This document shows, piece by piece, positions 16,380-25,157 of a stretch of 27,631 nucleotides of DNA (position 1 is the first letter of the stretch; each line of letters opens with the position of its first letter). Source of the DNA: CALCTE01 sp045627885. Lineage in GTDB: Bacteria > Bacillota > Clostridia > Oscillospirales > CAG-272. The notes under the pieces were generated by a model. The model made no database searches, was not told the DNA's origin, and worked only from the letters and a program-made list of their open reading frames with translations. The stretch lies in contig JAZQOM010000043.1 of NCBI GenBank assembly GCA_045627885.1, forward strand, positions 1-27,631. The letters are read 5' to 3'. Position numbers and translations under genes: made by a program.

Positions 16380-18593
16380 TTACAGTAAACTCTGTTGTCT
16401 TGTGTCCATATCGAGCTCGGCATACGGAACAGGTGTTGCGGGAACTTTAATTTTCTTGTATTTTCTGTTATCGTCGTTTATCGTAACATTTGCGGTAACC
16501 GAAGCAAGCTCGGCTCCTCTTTTAAGAGTCAGAACCGCATTACCGATGCTGTCTCTTGTTGATTTGAGTGAAAGAAGCTTGGAAGAAATAATAGCTGCTT
16601 TTCCGTTATCCGTTATCAAAAGAAAATCGGTATCTTCGCAGAGCTTGAATATGCCGACCGCGGCGGAAGCCGTAGAAATGGCATTTGTGAGCTTTTTCCT
16701 GTTGTTCTTTGTCTTAAATGTTTCAATCGGGAACTTTAGGGCTTTTCCGTTTGCAAAGAATACGGCAATCTGCGCGGTATAATCGCCGGCTGTGCAGACA
16801 TACAAAATCTTTTCGTCCTGCTCCATACCGAACCTTGTAGGCAGATATTCGCCGAGCACATTCATTTTTCTTATATCAAACTCATGAACACGCGACTTGT
16901 AAGCAAATCCCTTATCGGTAAAGAATATGAGCTCGTCGCGGTTAGACGCATCGGTCTCAATAAGAACACTGTCGCCATCTTTGAGCATCTGCTCGTCATT
17001 TGGCTTTATAGTCTTGGGAAGAATCTTCTTGAAATAGCCCTCTTTTGTAAGAACTATTCTTGCGATATAGTCCTCAATCTCCTCTTCTTGGTCAATGATA
17101 TCGGGCACAAAATCCGTCACTATTTCGGTCTTTCTCGGCTTGCCGTATTTGTTCTTGACTTCATTGAGCTCTTTAATTATCAGAGCATCAACCTTTTTGT
17201 TGTCCTTAAGAGTATTTTCAATATCGGCGATTTCGGAAAGGAGCTTGTTAATTTCGGCTACCCTGTCAAGAATGTACTGCTTGTTGAGGTTGCGCAGTTT
17301 GATTTCGGCAATATATTCTGCCTGAATCTCATCAATGCCGAAGCCTTCGCACAAATTCGGTATAACATCCTTGTCGTTTGCGGTAGAGCGAATTATCTTT
17401 ATCGCCTTGTCGATGTCCAAAAGAAGCTTTTGCAAGCCTTTGAGAAGATGCAGTCTGTTCTTCTTTTCTCCGAGAATGAAGTACAGCTGACGCTTTACGC
17501 ACTCGGAACGAAATGCGTGCCATTCAGTGATAATCTGTCTTACGCCCAATAGCTGCGGTCTGTTGCCGATGAGCACCGTGAAATTGCACGGAAAATCGTC
17601 CTTGAGCGGAGTATTCTCGAAAATTTTAGCCATTATCTTTTCATGGTCGGCGCCTCTCTTGAGGTCAATGGCTATTTTAAGACCGGTAATATCCGTCTCG
17701 TCTCTTGCATCGTTGATATCCTTGATTTTACCTGATTTGCAGAGCTCCTCTATCTTATCGAGAATATCTTCAATCGTTGTAGTATAAGGTATTTCGGTAA
17801 TTTCTATGATATTCTCTTTCGGCAAATAGCGATATGTGCCTTTAATGGTAAACTTGCCGCGACCGGTTTCGAACACCTGCTTTAACTGTTCTTCGTCGTA
17901 GAGATATTTGCCGCCGGTCGAAAAATCGGGGCCCTTTATATATTGCAGTAGATTCGCATTTTTGTCTTTGATTATCGCGGCGGTTGCGTCGCAGATTTCG
18001 CCGAGGTTAAATGAACAAATCTTGCTTGCTATGCCGACGGCAATACCGGTATTCGGTGAAACGAGAATATTCGGAAAGCTGACCGGAAGAAGCACCGGCT
18101 CCATAATTGTATTGTCGTAGTTAGGGACGAATTCTACCGCGTCCTTGTCGATTCCTCTGAAAAGCTCCTCGCAAAACTTGTCGAGCTTGACTTCGGTATA
18201 ACGGGGCGCGGCATAAGCCATATTTCTCGAATACTGCTTGCCGAAGCTTCCTTTTGAGTCGATAAACGGGTGAAGCAAAGCTTCGTTGCCTCTTGTAAGA
18301 CGCACCATTGTCTCATAAATAGAAGCGTCGCCGTGAGGATTAAGCTTCATCGCATCGCCGACTGCCGACGCGGATTTCTTTCTCTCGGAGCTTGTCAAAA
18401 GTCCCGATTTATACATCGCGTAAAGAAGCTTTCTGTGTGAAGGCTTAAAGCCGTCTATCTCGGGAATAGCTCTTGAAATAATAACGCTCATCGCATAAGG
18501 CATATAGTTTTTTTCAAGAGTTTCCGTGATGTTTTGCTCTATTACAACGGCAGTGCTTTCAACAACTTCTTCTTCGGTTTTCTTTTTTCTCAT
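16380..18593 (-). CDS. Type IIA topoisomerase A subunit (ParC/GyrA family, divergent)
   Basis: This is the DNA-cleaving subunit of a gyrase/topoisomerase IV-type enzyme. The catalytic tyrosine is Y132 in APRYTEVKL, with R131 before it. The winged-helix segment has DGFKPSHRKLLYAM (47-60), and the quinolone-determining region reads PHGDASIYE (86-94). The tower and coiled-coil span about 300-490. The C-terminal pinwheel (about 515-720) is short, with blades such as LIFFTDKGFAYKS, and no GyrA box (QRRGGKG) is visible. That favours a relaxing/decatenating, topoisomerase IV-like enzyme over gyrase. At 737 residues it is shorter than typical GyrA. NPHGD replaces the usual HPHGD, and position 90 is Ala where E. 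coli ParC has Ser80. GGTGG precedes the ATG at 18593. The partner B subunit is 15 bases upstream. Confidence 0.92.
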   Translation of the reverse strand: MRKKKTEEEVVESTAVVIEQNITETLEKNYMPYAMSVIISRAIPEIDGFKPSHRKLLYAMYKSGLLTSSERKKSASAVGDAMKLNPHGDASIYETMVRLTRGNEALLHPFIDSKGSFGKQYSRNMAYAAPRYTEVKLDKFCEELFRGIDKDAVEFVPNYDNTIMEPVLLPVSFPNILVSPNTGIAVGIASKICSFNLGEICDATAAIIKDKNANLLQYIKGPDFSTGGKYLYDEEQLKQVFETGRGKFTIKGTYRYLPKENIIEITEIPYTTTIEDILDKIEELCKSGKIKDINDARDETDITGLKIAIDLKRGADHEKIMAKIFENTPLKDDFPCNFTVLIGNRPQLLGVRQIITEWHAFRSECVKRQLYFILGEKKNRLHLLKGLQKLLLDIDKAIKIIRSTANDKDVIPNLCEGFGIDEIQAEYIAEIKLRNLNKQYILDRVAEINKLLSEIADIENTLKDNKKVDALIIKELNEVKNKYGKPRKTEIVTDFVPDIIDQEEEIEDYIARIVLTKEGYFKKILPKTIKPNDEQMLKDGDSVLIETDASNRDELIFFTDKGFAYKSRVHEFDIRKMNVLGEYLPTRFGMEQDEKILYVCTAGDYTAQIAVFFANGKALKFPIETFKTKNNRKKLTNAISTASAAVGIFKLCEDTDFLLITDNGKAAIISSKLLSLKSTRDSIGNAVLTLKRGAELASVTANVTINDDNRKYKKIKVPATPVPYAELDMDTRQQSLL

Positions 18594-18608
18594 ATAAGCA
18601 CCACCCTA

Positions 18609-20600
18609 TCAGACATCCGCGTAATTGACATACTGCGGGCCTTTTGTCGTAATATAGTCCTTGCGTCCTTCAAGGTTGTCACCGAGAAGAATATCGAACA
18701 TATCAAATGTTTTCTGCTCGTCGTCGGGAAGAATCTGTATAAGTCTTCTTGTAGCGGGATTCATGGTTGTCAGCGACATCATATCGGCTTCGTTTTCGCC
18801 AAGTCCCTTTGAACGCTGAACATTTGCCTTGACATTTCCGAGCTCGGAAAGAATCTCGTCCTTTTCGGCTTCGGTATAGGCAAAATAAGATTTATCCTTA
18901 ACTCTTATCTCAAAAAGCGGAGTTTCGGCTATATAAACCTTTCCCCTTTTGATAAGCGTCGGTAAGAGCTTGTAAAACATGGTTAAAATAAGAGTTCTTA
19001 TCTGATACCCGTCCTCGTCGGCATCGGTGCAAATTATAATCTTATCCCATTTGAGAAGGTCGTAGTCAAAGCCGGAAATAGACTTGTTCGACTTTGATTT
19101 AATTTCAACTCCGCAGCCGATGACTTTGAGCAAATCGACTATGATATCGTTTTTGAATATCTTTTCATAGCTGTTTTTTACGCAGTTAAGGGTTTTACCT
19201 CTTACGGGAATAACAGCTTGAAATTCCGCGTTTCTCGCCTGCTTGACGGACGAAAGAGCAGAATCGCCCTCCACGATGTAGAGCTCGCGCTTTGAGGGGT
19301 CTTTGCTTCTGCATCCGACGAATTTTTCAACTCTGTTTGAGATGTCAAGCTTCTGTATCAGCTTTGTCTTCATGCCGATTCGCTCTTTTTCGGCACTCTC
19401 TCTGCTTCTCTTGTTAATTAAAACCTGACCGATGACTTTATCGGTAAGCTCAGGATTCTCGGCAAAAAACGCCTGCATCTGCGAACGCAGAAAATCGTTT
19501 ATCGCTTCGCCGATGAATTCGTTGGTTATCGCTTTTTTTGTCTGGTTTTGATACGATGTCTGCGTCGAAAGAGAATTTATAACAATAACAAGACAGTCTT
19601 CGATATCCTGGAAAGTAATCTTCGACTCATTTTTGGTGTACTTGTTGTTCTCTTTGATAAAATTGTCAAACGCCCACACAAGAGCACTTCTCGTTGCTCT
19701 CTCGGGAGAGCCGCCGTATTCGAGGAAAGAAGAATTGTGATAAAACTCTATCATATTCGTCTTGTTCGAGAATGCGACGCATACCTGCATCTTAACTTTA
19801 TATTCGGGCTTGTCCTCGCGGTCGCGACCGGTCCTCTCACCGCTCCAGAGAAAGCTCGGCGTAAGAGCATCTTCTCCTATAGCTTCATCAACATAGTCCT
19901 TTATACCGTTTTCATAGCAATAGGATTCTTCATAAAAAGAACCGTCTTCATTCTGGAATTTGAGATTGAATGTCAGCTTTGCATTTACCACGCTCTGCTT
20001 TTTAAGCACACCGGTAAAATAGTCAAGCTGCATATTGATATCAGTAAAAACATCTAAGTCGGGACGCCATTTGATAATAGTGCCCGTCCGCTTTGACTTG
20101 TATTCTTCTTTTTTGAGCTTGCTTGTAGGATAGCCTTTCTTGAAGCTAATCTCATACTTGTATGAGCCGTTATATACGGTTACATCCATAAATTCGGAGC
20201 TGTACTGTGTGGCGCAGGCGCCGAGTCCGTTAAGACCGAGAGAATATTCGTAGGCATCGCTTTCGCCGCGGTCGTATTTGCCTCCGGCATAAAGCTCACA
20301 GAAGACAAGCTCCCAGTTGTATCGTTTTTCTTTTTCGTTATAGTCAAGCGGAATACCTCTTCCGAAGTCTTCAACCTGAATAGTTTTATCCTTGAATACA
20401 GTAATGTTTATTGTGTCGCCGTATCCTTCGCGGGCTTCGTCTACAGAGTTTGAGAGAATCTCAAAGAATGAGTGCTCGCATCCCTCTATTCCGTCCGAGC
20501 CGAAAATAACGGCAGGTCTGTTTCTGACTCTGTCGGGGCCTTTGAGCATTCGTATACTCTGGTCGCCGTAAGCCTGTGCCTGTACTGTTTCTTTTGCCAT
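18609..20600 (-). CDS. Type IIA topoisomerase B subunit (ParE/GyrB family, divergent)
   Basis: This is the ATPase subunit that pairs with the A subunit encoded next. The GHKL domain has N51 (ILSNSVDEA), D78 in EDFGRGIP, AGGKYDRG (105-112) and LGLNGLGACA, where canonical enzymes have GLHGVG. The transducer keeps a QTK loop (353-355). The TOPRIM domain has E444 (IVEGDSALSSVKQARN) and the metal motif DADEDG (526-531), where gyrase and ParE usually have DADVDG. PVRGKTLNC and RSKGLGENEADMM are the other family blocks. The length of 663 residues fits ParE. Several motifs deviate from standard GyrB/ParE, so this is probably a separate clostridial subfamily. GGAG precedes the ATG at 20600. It is the first gene after the promoter at 20651-20679. 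Confidence 0.92.
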   Translation of the reverse strand: MAKETVQAQAYGDQSIRMLKGPDRVRNRPAVIFGSDGIEGCEHSFFEILSNSVDEAREGYGDTINITVFKDKTIQVEDFGRGIPLDYNEKEKRYNWELVFCELYAGGKYDRGESDAYEYSLGLNGLGACATQYSSEFMDVTVYNGSYKYEISFKKGYPTSKLKKEEYKSKRTGTIIKWRPDLDVFTDINMQLDYFTGVLKKQSVVNAKLTFNLKFQNEDGSFYEESYCYENGIKDYVDEAIGEDALTPSFLWSGERTGRDREDKPEYKVKMQVCVAFSNKTNMIEFYHNSSFLEYGGSPERATRSALVWAFDNFIKENNKYTKNESKITFQDIEDCLVIVINSLSTQTSYQNQTKKAITNEFIGEAINDFLRSQMQAFFAENPELTDKVIGQVLINKRSRESAEKERIGMKTKLIQKLDISNRVEKFVGCRSKDPSKRELYIVEGDSALSSVKQARNAEFQAVIPVRGKTLNCVKNSYEKIFKNDIIVDLLKVIGCGVEIKSKSNKSISGFDYDLLKWDKIIICTDADEDGYQIRTLILTMFYKLLPTLIKRGKVYIAETPLFEIRVKDKSYFAYTEAEKDEILSELGNVKANVQRSKGLGENEADMMSLTTMNPATRRLIQILPDDEQKTFDMFDILLGDNLEGRKDYITTKGPQYVNYADV

Positions 20601-20650
20601 TCGTAAATACTCCGTTTTCTATATCTCAATACTATCCCAATATATAATTT

Positions 20651-20679
20651 ATTATATCATATAAATAATATATTTTCAA
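20651..20679 (-). promoter_or_regulatory. Sigma-A promoter at the head of the long minus-strand gene run
   Basis: On the minus strand TTGAAA (20674-20679) and TATAAT (20651-20656) are separated by 17 bases, in very AT-rich DNA. The -35 box overlaps the last codons of the YgiQ-family gene. The predicted start of transcription is about 45 bases before the topoisomerase B start codon. Confidence 0.8.
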
Positions 20680-22568
20680 TGTTTTTGGCGTTTATTTTTG
20701 TAATTCTTTCCTGTTTTGCTTCCGTTATTCCGAACTTTGCCGTACTTTGAGTTATTTTTATCAAAGCTTCGAAATGAGCTATCCGGCTTTACAAGACATT
20801 CCTTGGTATAGCCTATCAAATCCGTTCTGTCCGCAAGCTTCAGAGCCTTACGGATTATCGGTGCGTTTTCCGGCTTAGAAAACTGCAAAAGTGCTCTTTG
20901 CATACGCTTCTCCTCGTAATCCGACGGAACATATACTTTTTTCTCGGTAAAAGGGTCAATTCCGGTGTAGAACATACAGGTTGACGGAGTTCCCGGCGTC
21001 GGATAAAAATCCTGCACCTGCTCGGGATTCAGCCCCCATTTTTTGAGGAAAAGTGAAAGCTCTATCGCGTCCGAAAGCGTGCTTCCGGGATGTGAGCTTA
21101 TAAGATACGGGACAAGATATTGCTCTTTTCCGACCTCTTTTGTAAGCTTGAAGAATTTTTCTCTAAAAGCTTCATAAACCTTTACGGAAGGCTTGCCCAT
21201 AAGAGAAAGAACATTCGCGCTGCAATGCTCTGGTGCTACCTTTAATTGACCGCTGACATGATATTTTACAAGCTCTTTGAAGAATTCGTCACTTTTATCA
21301 AGCATAACATAGTCAAATCGAATGCCCGAGCGTATAAAGACTTTTTTTACGCCATCCACAGCCCGTATCGCGCGCAAAAGCTCGATATATTCACTGTGGT
21401 CAACCTTAAGATTCGGACAGGGCTTCGGAGCAAGGCAACGCTTATTTTTGCAAACGCCGAATTTTTCCTGCTTGTCGCAGGCACTGTATCGAAAATTCGC
21501 CGTCGGACCGCCCACATCGTGAATATATCCCTTAAAATCCGGGAGCTTTGTAAGCTCTTTGACTTCGTTTACGACGGATTCAATGCTTCGCGAAACAACG
21601 CCTCTGCCCTGATTGTAAGTTATTGCACAGAATGCACATTCGCCGAAGCAACCGCGATTGTGACATACCGAGAACCTGACCTCTTTTATTGCGGGAATTC
21701 CGCCCGCACTCTCGTAAGCAGGATGATAATTTCGCATATAAGGCAAAGCATAAACCGCGTCGAGCTCGCTTCTCGTTAACATGGGCTGCGGCGGATTCTG
21801 AATAATAACTTTATCTCCGTAATGCTCTACAACGGGTTTTCCCGTTACGGCATCGTTGTTGTCATTCTGTATCTTAAATGCCCTCGCATAAGCAAGCTTA
21901 TCGGTTTTAATAACATCGTAATCGTATGTATCCGCATAGTCAGAGGACGGCAGATTATCTTTCGATGTATAAACAACAGTACCGCGCACATCGCGAATTT
22001 TTTTGACGGGAACGCCTTTTTCAAGAAGCTCCGCGATTCTGACTATCGACTTTTCGCCCATTCCGTAGGAAATAATATCGGCTCTGCTGTCGATAAGAAT
22101 GCTCCGTCTGACTTTATCCGTCCAATAGTCATAATGAGCAAAGCGGCGCAAAGACGCCTCCAGACCGCCGATAATTATCGGCACATCGCCGTAAGCCTGT
22201 CTGATAAGATTGCAATATACTATAACCGCTCTGTCGGGACGGTAGCCCGCTTTCCCGCCGGGCGAATAATAGTCATCGTTGCGCCGCTTTTTTGATGCGG
22301 TATAATGCGCCACCATCGAATCAATATTGCCGGAGCTTACGAGAAATCCGAGTTTAGGCTTGCCGAATGCCTTTATATCGTTGACGGATTTATAATCGGG
22401 CTGCGCTATAAACGCAACACTGAAACCCCTGCTCTCAAGAACTCTGCAAATAACCGCTGCGCCGAAAGACGGGTGGTCAACATAAGCGTCACCGCAAACA
22501 TATATAAAATCGGGCTCCGTGCATTCGCCGTACATTTTTCCCATAGCGTAAAGTGGTAAAAATCCCAT
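20676..22568 (-). CDS. YgiQ-family radical SAM protein
   Basis: The product of 630 residues is a UPF0313/YgiQ radical SAM protein. The order is an N-terminal B12-binding-like region (GDAYVDHPSFGAAVICRVLE, then GGLEASLRRFAHYDYW), followed by the radical SAM core with the CxxxCxxC cluster motif GCFGECAFCAI (C307, C311, C314). A YgiQ C-terminal region (DFYPTPGTPSTCMFYTG) and a basic Asn/Lys-rich tail complete it. The substrate of the family is unknown. The frame extends to a TTG at 22595, but that lies inside a terminator stem. The ATG at 22568 has TTGGAG 6 bases upstream and gives the typical MGFLPL start. No promoter is obvious in the 48-base gap after infB. Confidence 0.94.
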   Translation of the reverse strand: MGFLPLYAMGKMYGECTEPDFIYVCGDAYVDHPSFGAAVICRVLESRGFSVAFIAQPDYKSVNDIKAFGKPKLGFLVSSGNIDSMVAHYTASKKRRNDDYYSPGGKAGYRPDRAVIVYCNLIRQAYGDVPIIIGGLEASLRRFAHYDYWTDKVRRSILIDSRADIISYGMGEKSIVRIAELLEKGVPVKKIRDVRGTVVYTSKDNLPSSDYADTYDYDVIKTDKLAYARAFKIQNDNNDAVTGKPVVEHYGDKVIIQNPPQPMLTRSELDAVYALPYMRNYHPAYESAGGIPAIKEVRFSVCHNRGCFGECAFCAITYNQGRGVVSRSIESVVNEVKELTKLPDFKGYIHDVGGPTANFRYSACDKQEKFGVCKNKRCLAPKPCPNLKVDHSEYIELLRAIRAVDGVKKVFIRSGIRFDYVMLDKSDEFFKELVKYHVSGQLKVAPEHCSANVLSLMGKPSVKVYEAFREKFFKLTKEVGKEQYLVPYLISSHPGSTLSDAIELSLFLKKWGLNPEQVQDFYPTPGTPSTCMFYTGIDPFTEKKVYVPSDYEEKRMQRALLQFSKPENAPIIRKALKLADRTDLIGYTKECLVKPDSSFRSFDKNNSKYGKVRNNGSKTGKNYKNKRQKH

Positions 22569-22584
22569 ATTTTTCTCCAAAAGC

Positions 22585-22612
22585 AAGCGGCTCAACGCAA
22601 ATTGAGCCGCTT
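22585..22612 (-). terminator. Terminator of the rimP-infB operon
   Basis: A perfect 11-bp stem (AAGCGGCTCAA and TTGAGCCGCTT) with a 6-base loop starts 4 bases after the infB stop. On the minus strand it is followed by GCTTTT, a short U-run, so termination may be partial. The YgiQ-family ribosome binding site begins about 7 bases beyond the stem. Confidence 0.75.
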
Positions 22613-22616
22613 AAAA

Positions 22617-25157
22617 TTACTGTTCTATTTCTTCCATAACGAATGCCTCAAGGACATCGTTTTCGTGAATATCGTTGAATTTTTCGAGTCCTACGCCGCA
22701 CTCGTATCCCTGCTGAACTTCCTTAACATCGTCCTTAAAGCGCTTGAGTGACGAGATTTTGTCCTCGAAGATAACGATGCTGTCGCGCAGTACACGAATG
22801 CTCGAGGTTCTTGTAATTTTGCCGTCGGTGACATAGCAGCCGGCAATAGTGCCGACCTTCGGCACATGAATTGTCTGGCGCACCTCTGCAGTTCCGAGAA
22901 CGACTTCCTTGAACTTTGGAGCGAGCATACCTTTCATAGCGGCTTCGATTTCTTCAATGCATTCATAAATTACACGATATGTTCTTATGTCAACATTCTG
23001 CTTCTTTGCCATATCGATTGCGCTCTTTTCGGGCCTTACATTGAAGCCGACAATTATGGCGTTGGAAGCATCGGCAAGCATAACATCGGATTCTTTGATT
23101 CCGCCTACCGCTCCGTGAATTACATTGACCTTAACCTCTTCGTTTGTGAGCTTGACAAGCGACGCTTTAACCGCTTCAACAGAGCCCTGAACATCGGCTT
23201 TTACAATGATATTCAGCTCTTTTACACCCTCTGAAATCTGCGCAAAGATGTCATCAAGAGATGCCTTTTGACTTGCATTGAAGGCTTCTTCCTTAATCTT
23301 CGTGCGTCTTTGTTCGGCAAGCTCTCTTGCCATTCTCTCGTCTTTTACGACATTGAGAATATCGCCGGCAGACGGAACCTCGGAAAGTCCGACAATTTCG
23401 ACAGGTGTCGAAGGCTCTGCGGTTTTTACAACCTTGCCCTTGTCGTTAGACATAACTCTGATTCTGCCGACAGTTGTTCCGACGATAACGATATCGCCCT
23501 GCTTCAGAGTACCGTTCTGAACAAGAACGGTAGCAACGGGGCCTTTGCCCTTGTCGAGCTTTGCCTCAATGACGATACCTTTTGCTTCTCTGTTCGGATT
23601 AGCTTTGAGATTCTTCATATCGGCGACGAGAAGAGCCATTTCGAGAAGCTCCGGAATGCCCTGTCCGGTAAGAGCAGAAACGGGCACACAAATTACATCG
23701 CCGCCCCATTCCTCCGGAACGAGGTCGTAATTTGTAAGGTCTTGTTTAATTTTATCGGGATTTGCCGTAGGCTTATCCATCTTGTTTATTGCAACGATAA
23801 TCGGAATATTGGCGGCTTTCGCGTGGTTGATTGCCTCTACCGTCTGCGGCATGATGCCGTCATCGGCGGCAACAACGAGGATTGCAATATCTGTGGCTTT
23901 TGCGCCTCTTGCACGCATGGTAGTAAATGCTTCGTGACCGGGAGTGTCGAGGAATGTAACCTTTCTGCCGTCGAGGTCAACGCTGTACGCGCCGATATGC
24001 TGGGTAATTCCTCCAGCTTCGCCCTTTGTGACATTTGTTTTTCTTATTGCGTCAAGCAAAGATGTTTTACCGTGGTCAACATGGCCCATTACAACGAGTA
24101 CGGGCGGACGCGGTATAAGATTTTCTTCTTTGTCTTCTGTTTCGTCAATCAGTTTTTCTTCAATAGTTACGACAACTTCCTTTACGACAATCGCGCCGAG
24201 GTCTTCTGCGACAAGCGCGGCAGTATCATAGTCAATCGTCTGATTTATGGAAGCCATTACTTCGAGCATCATAAGCTTTTTCACTATCTCGGAAGCCGTA
24301 ATCTTCATTCTCTGTGCAAATTCCGAAACCGTTATCTCGGGCGGAATATGAACTGTAAGAGGCTGCTTTCTTGCCTTTTCGAGCTCAGCTTTTTTGAGCT
24401 TCTCCATGGCAAGCTTTTCTTTATCAAACTGTGAGCGGTCTCTTGTGTTGTTCTTTTTAATCTTTTGCCTGTTTTCGGTTATTATCTTGTTTGTCTTGTC
24501 GGGAATAAAGTTTTCGAGCCTTTCATCGTACTTGGAAAGGTCAACGGTTGTCGTTCTCGTGTCAACAACTCTTACCTGACCGGTGCGTGCTTTTACGGCG
24601 CCCTGCCCCTTCGGCTTGTTCTGCTGCTGAGCGGTGGGAACGCGTACTTTTGTATTGTTATTGGAATTTTGCTGTGTCTGATTATTGACATTCGGTCTTT
24701 GTCTGTTTGCATCAACAGGGCGTCTGTCATTTTTCTGGAAAGGTCTGTCCTGTCTTTCGGGCTTCTGCGCCGTTTTGAAGCCTTCGGGCTTCTTTGCGGG
24801 AATATCGGCGGGACGAGGCTTATTCTGTGTTTCGGGCTTCTTCGCATCAACCGAAGCAGACTCCGGCTTGCTTGCCTTTTTGGGCTCGGTCTTTACTTCG
24901 GCAGGCTTGGGCTCTGCCTTCTTCGGCTCGGGCTTCTTCGGCTTTTCGGGTACGGTGATATAAGGAGTAATGTCCTCAACCGAATGCTTGAGAGTAACAT
25001 ACTCAAATATCATATCCATATCTTCCGTAGAAAGCGATGCCGATGTGGTTTTACCCGCCACACCGTGTTCTGCCAAAAATGCCACAAGCTCCTTTGACTG
25101 TAAGCCGAAAGATTTTGCGACGGCACTTAACTTTTTAGTATTTGTTGCTGTTGCCAT
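22617..25157 (-). CDS. infB: Translation initiation factor IF-2
   Basis: IF-2 is the GTPase that brings fMet-tRNA to the 30S subunit and promotes subunit joining. From the ATG at 25157 it has 846 residues. An IF2_N motif (LSAVAKSFGLQSKELVAFL) is at the N-terminus. A long Lys/Pro/Asn/Gln-rich linker (about 65-215) leads to the second IF2_N domain (about 270-325). The G domain has GHVDHGKT (358-365), DTPGHEAF and NKMDKP, followed by IF-2 domains II to IV. The frame is open to 25214, but GGAGG lies 8 bases before the ATG at 25157, which gives the usual MATATNTKKL start. It overlaps the L7Ae-like gene by 23 bases. The linker is longer than in B. subtilis IF-2 (716 residues in total). Confidence 0.97.
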   Translation of the reverse strand: MATATNTKKLSAVAKSFGLQSKELVAFLAEHGVAGKTTSASLSTEDMDMIFEYVTLKHSVEDITPYITVPEKPKKPEPKKAEPKPAEVKTEPKKASKPESASVDAKKPETQNKPRPADIPAKKPEGFKTAQKPERQDRPFQKNDRRPVDANRQRPNVNNQTQQNSNNNTKVRVPTAQQQNKPKGQGAVKARTGQVRVVDTRTTTVDLSKYDERLENFIPDKTNKIITENRQKIKKNNTRDRSQFDKEKLAMEKLKKAELEKARKQPLTVHIPPEITVSEFAQRMKITASEIVKKLMMLEVMASINQTIDYDTAALVAEDLGAIVVKEVVVTIEEKLIDETEDKEENLIPRPPVLVVMGHVDHGKTSLLDAIRKTNVTKGEAGGITQHIGAYSVDLDGRKVTFLDTPGHEAFTTMRARGAKATDIAILVVAADDGIMPQTVEAINHAKAANIPIIVAINKMDKPTANPDKIKQDLTNYDLVPEEWGGDVICVPVSALTGQGIPELLEMALLVADMKNLKANPNREAKGIVIEAKLDKGKGPVATVLVQNGTLKQGDIVIVGTTVGRIRVMSNDKGKVVKTAEPSTPVEIVGLSEVPSAGDILNVVKDERMARELAEQRRTKIKEEAFNASQKASLDDIFAQISEGVKELNIIVKADVQGSVEAVKASLVKLTNEEVKVNVIHGAVGGIKESDVMLADASNAIIVGFNVRPEKSAIDMAKKQNVDIRTYRVIYECIEEIEAAMKGMLAPKFKEVVLGTAEVRQTIHVPKVGTIAGCYVTDGKITRTSSIRVLRDSIVIFEDKISSLKRFKDDVKEVQQGYECGVGLEKFNDIHENDVLEAFVMEEIEQ

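Noticed and set aside
22569..22595. Longer YgiQ-family start (TTG at 22595)
   Set aside because: It sits in the stem of the infB terminator; the ATG at 22568 has a strong TTGGAG site and a typical family N-terminus.
23268..24434. A 388-codon open frame on the plus strand
   Set aside because: It lies antisense to the G domain and C-terminal part of infB, with low-quality composition and no recognisable motif.
24640..24960. Low-complexity repeats inside infB suggesting a mobile or repeat element
   Set aside because: They encode the Lys/Pro/Asn/Gln-rich linker typical of IF-2 N-terminal regions, in frame with the rest of the gene.
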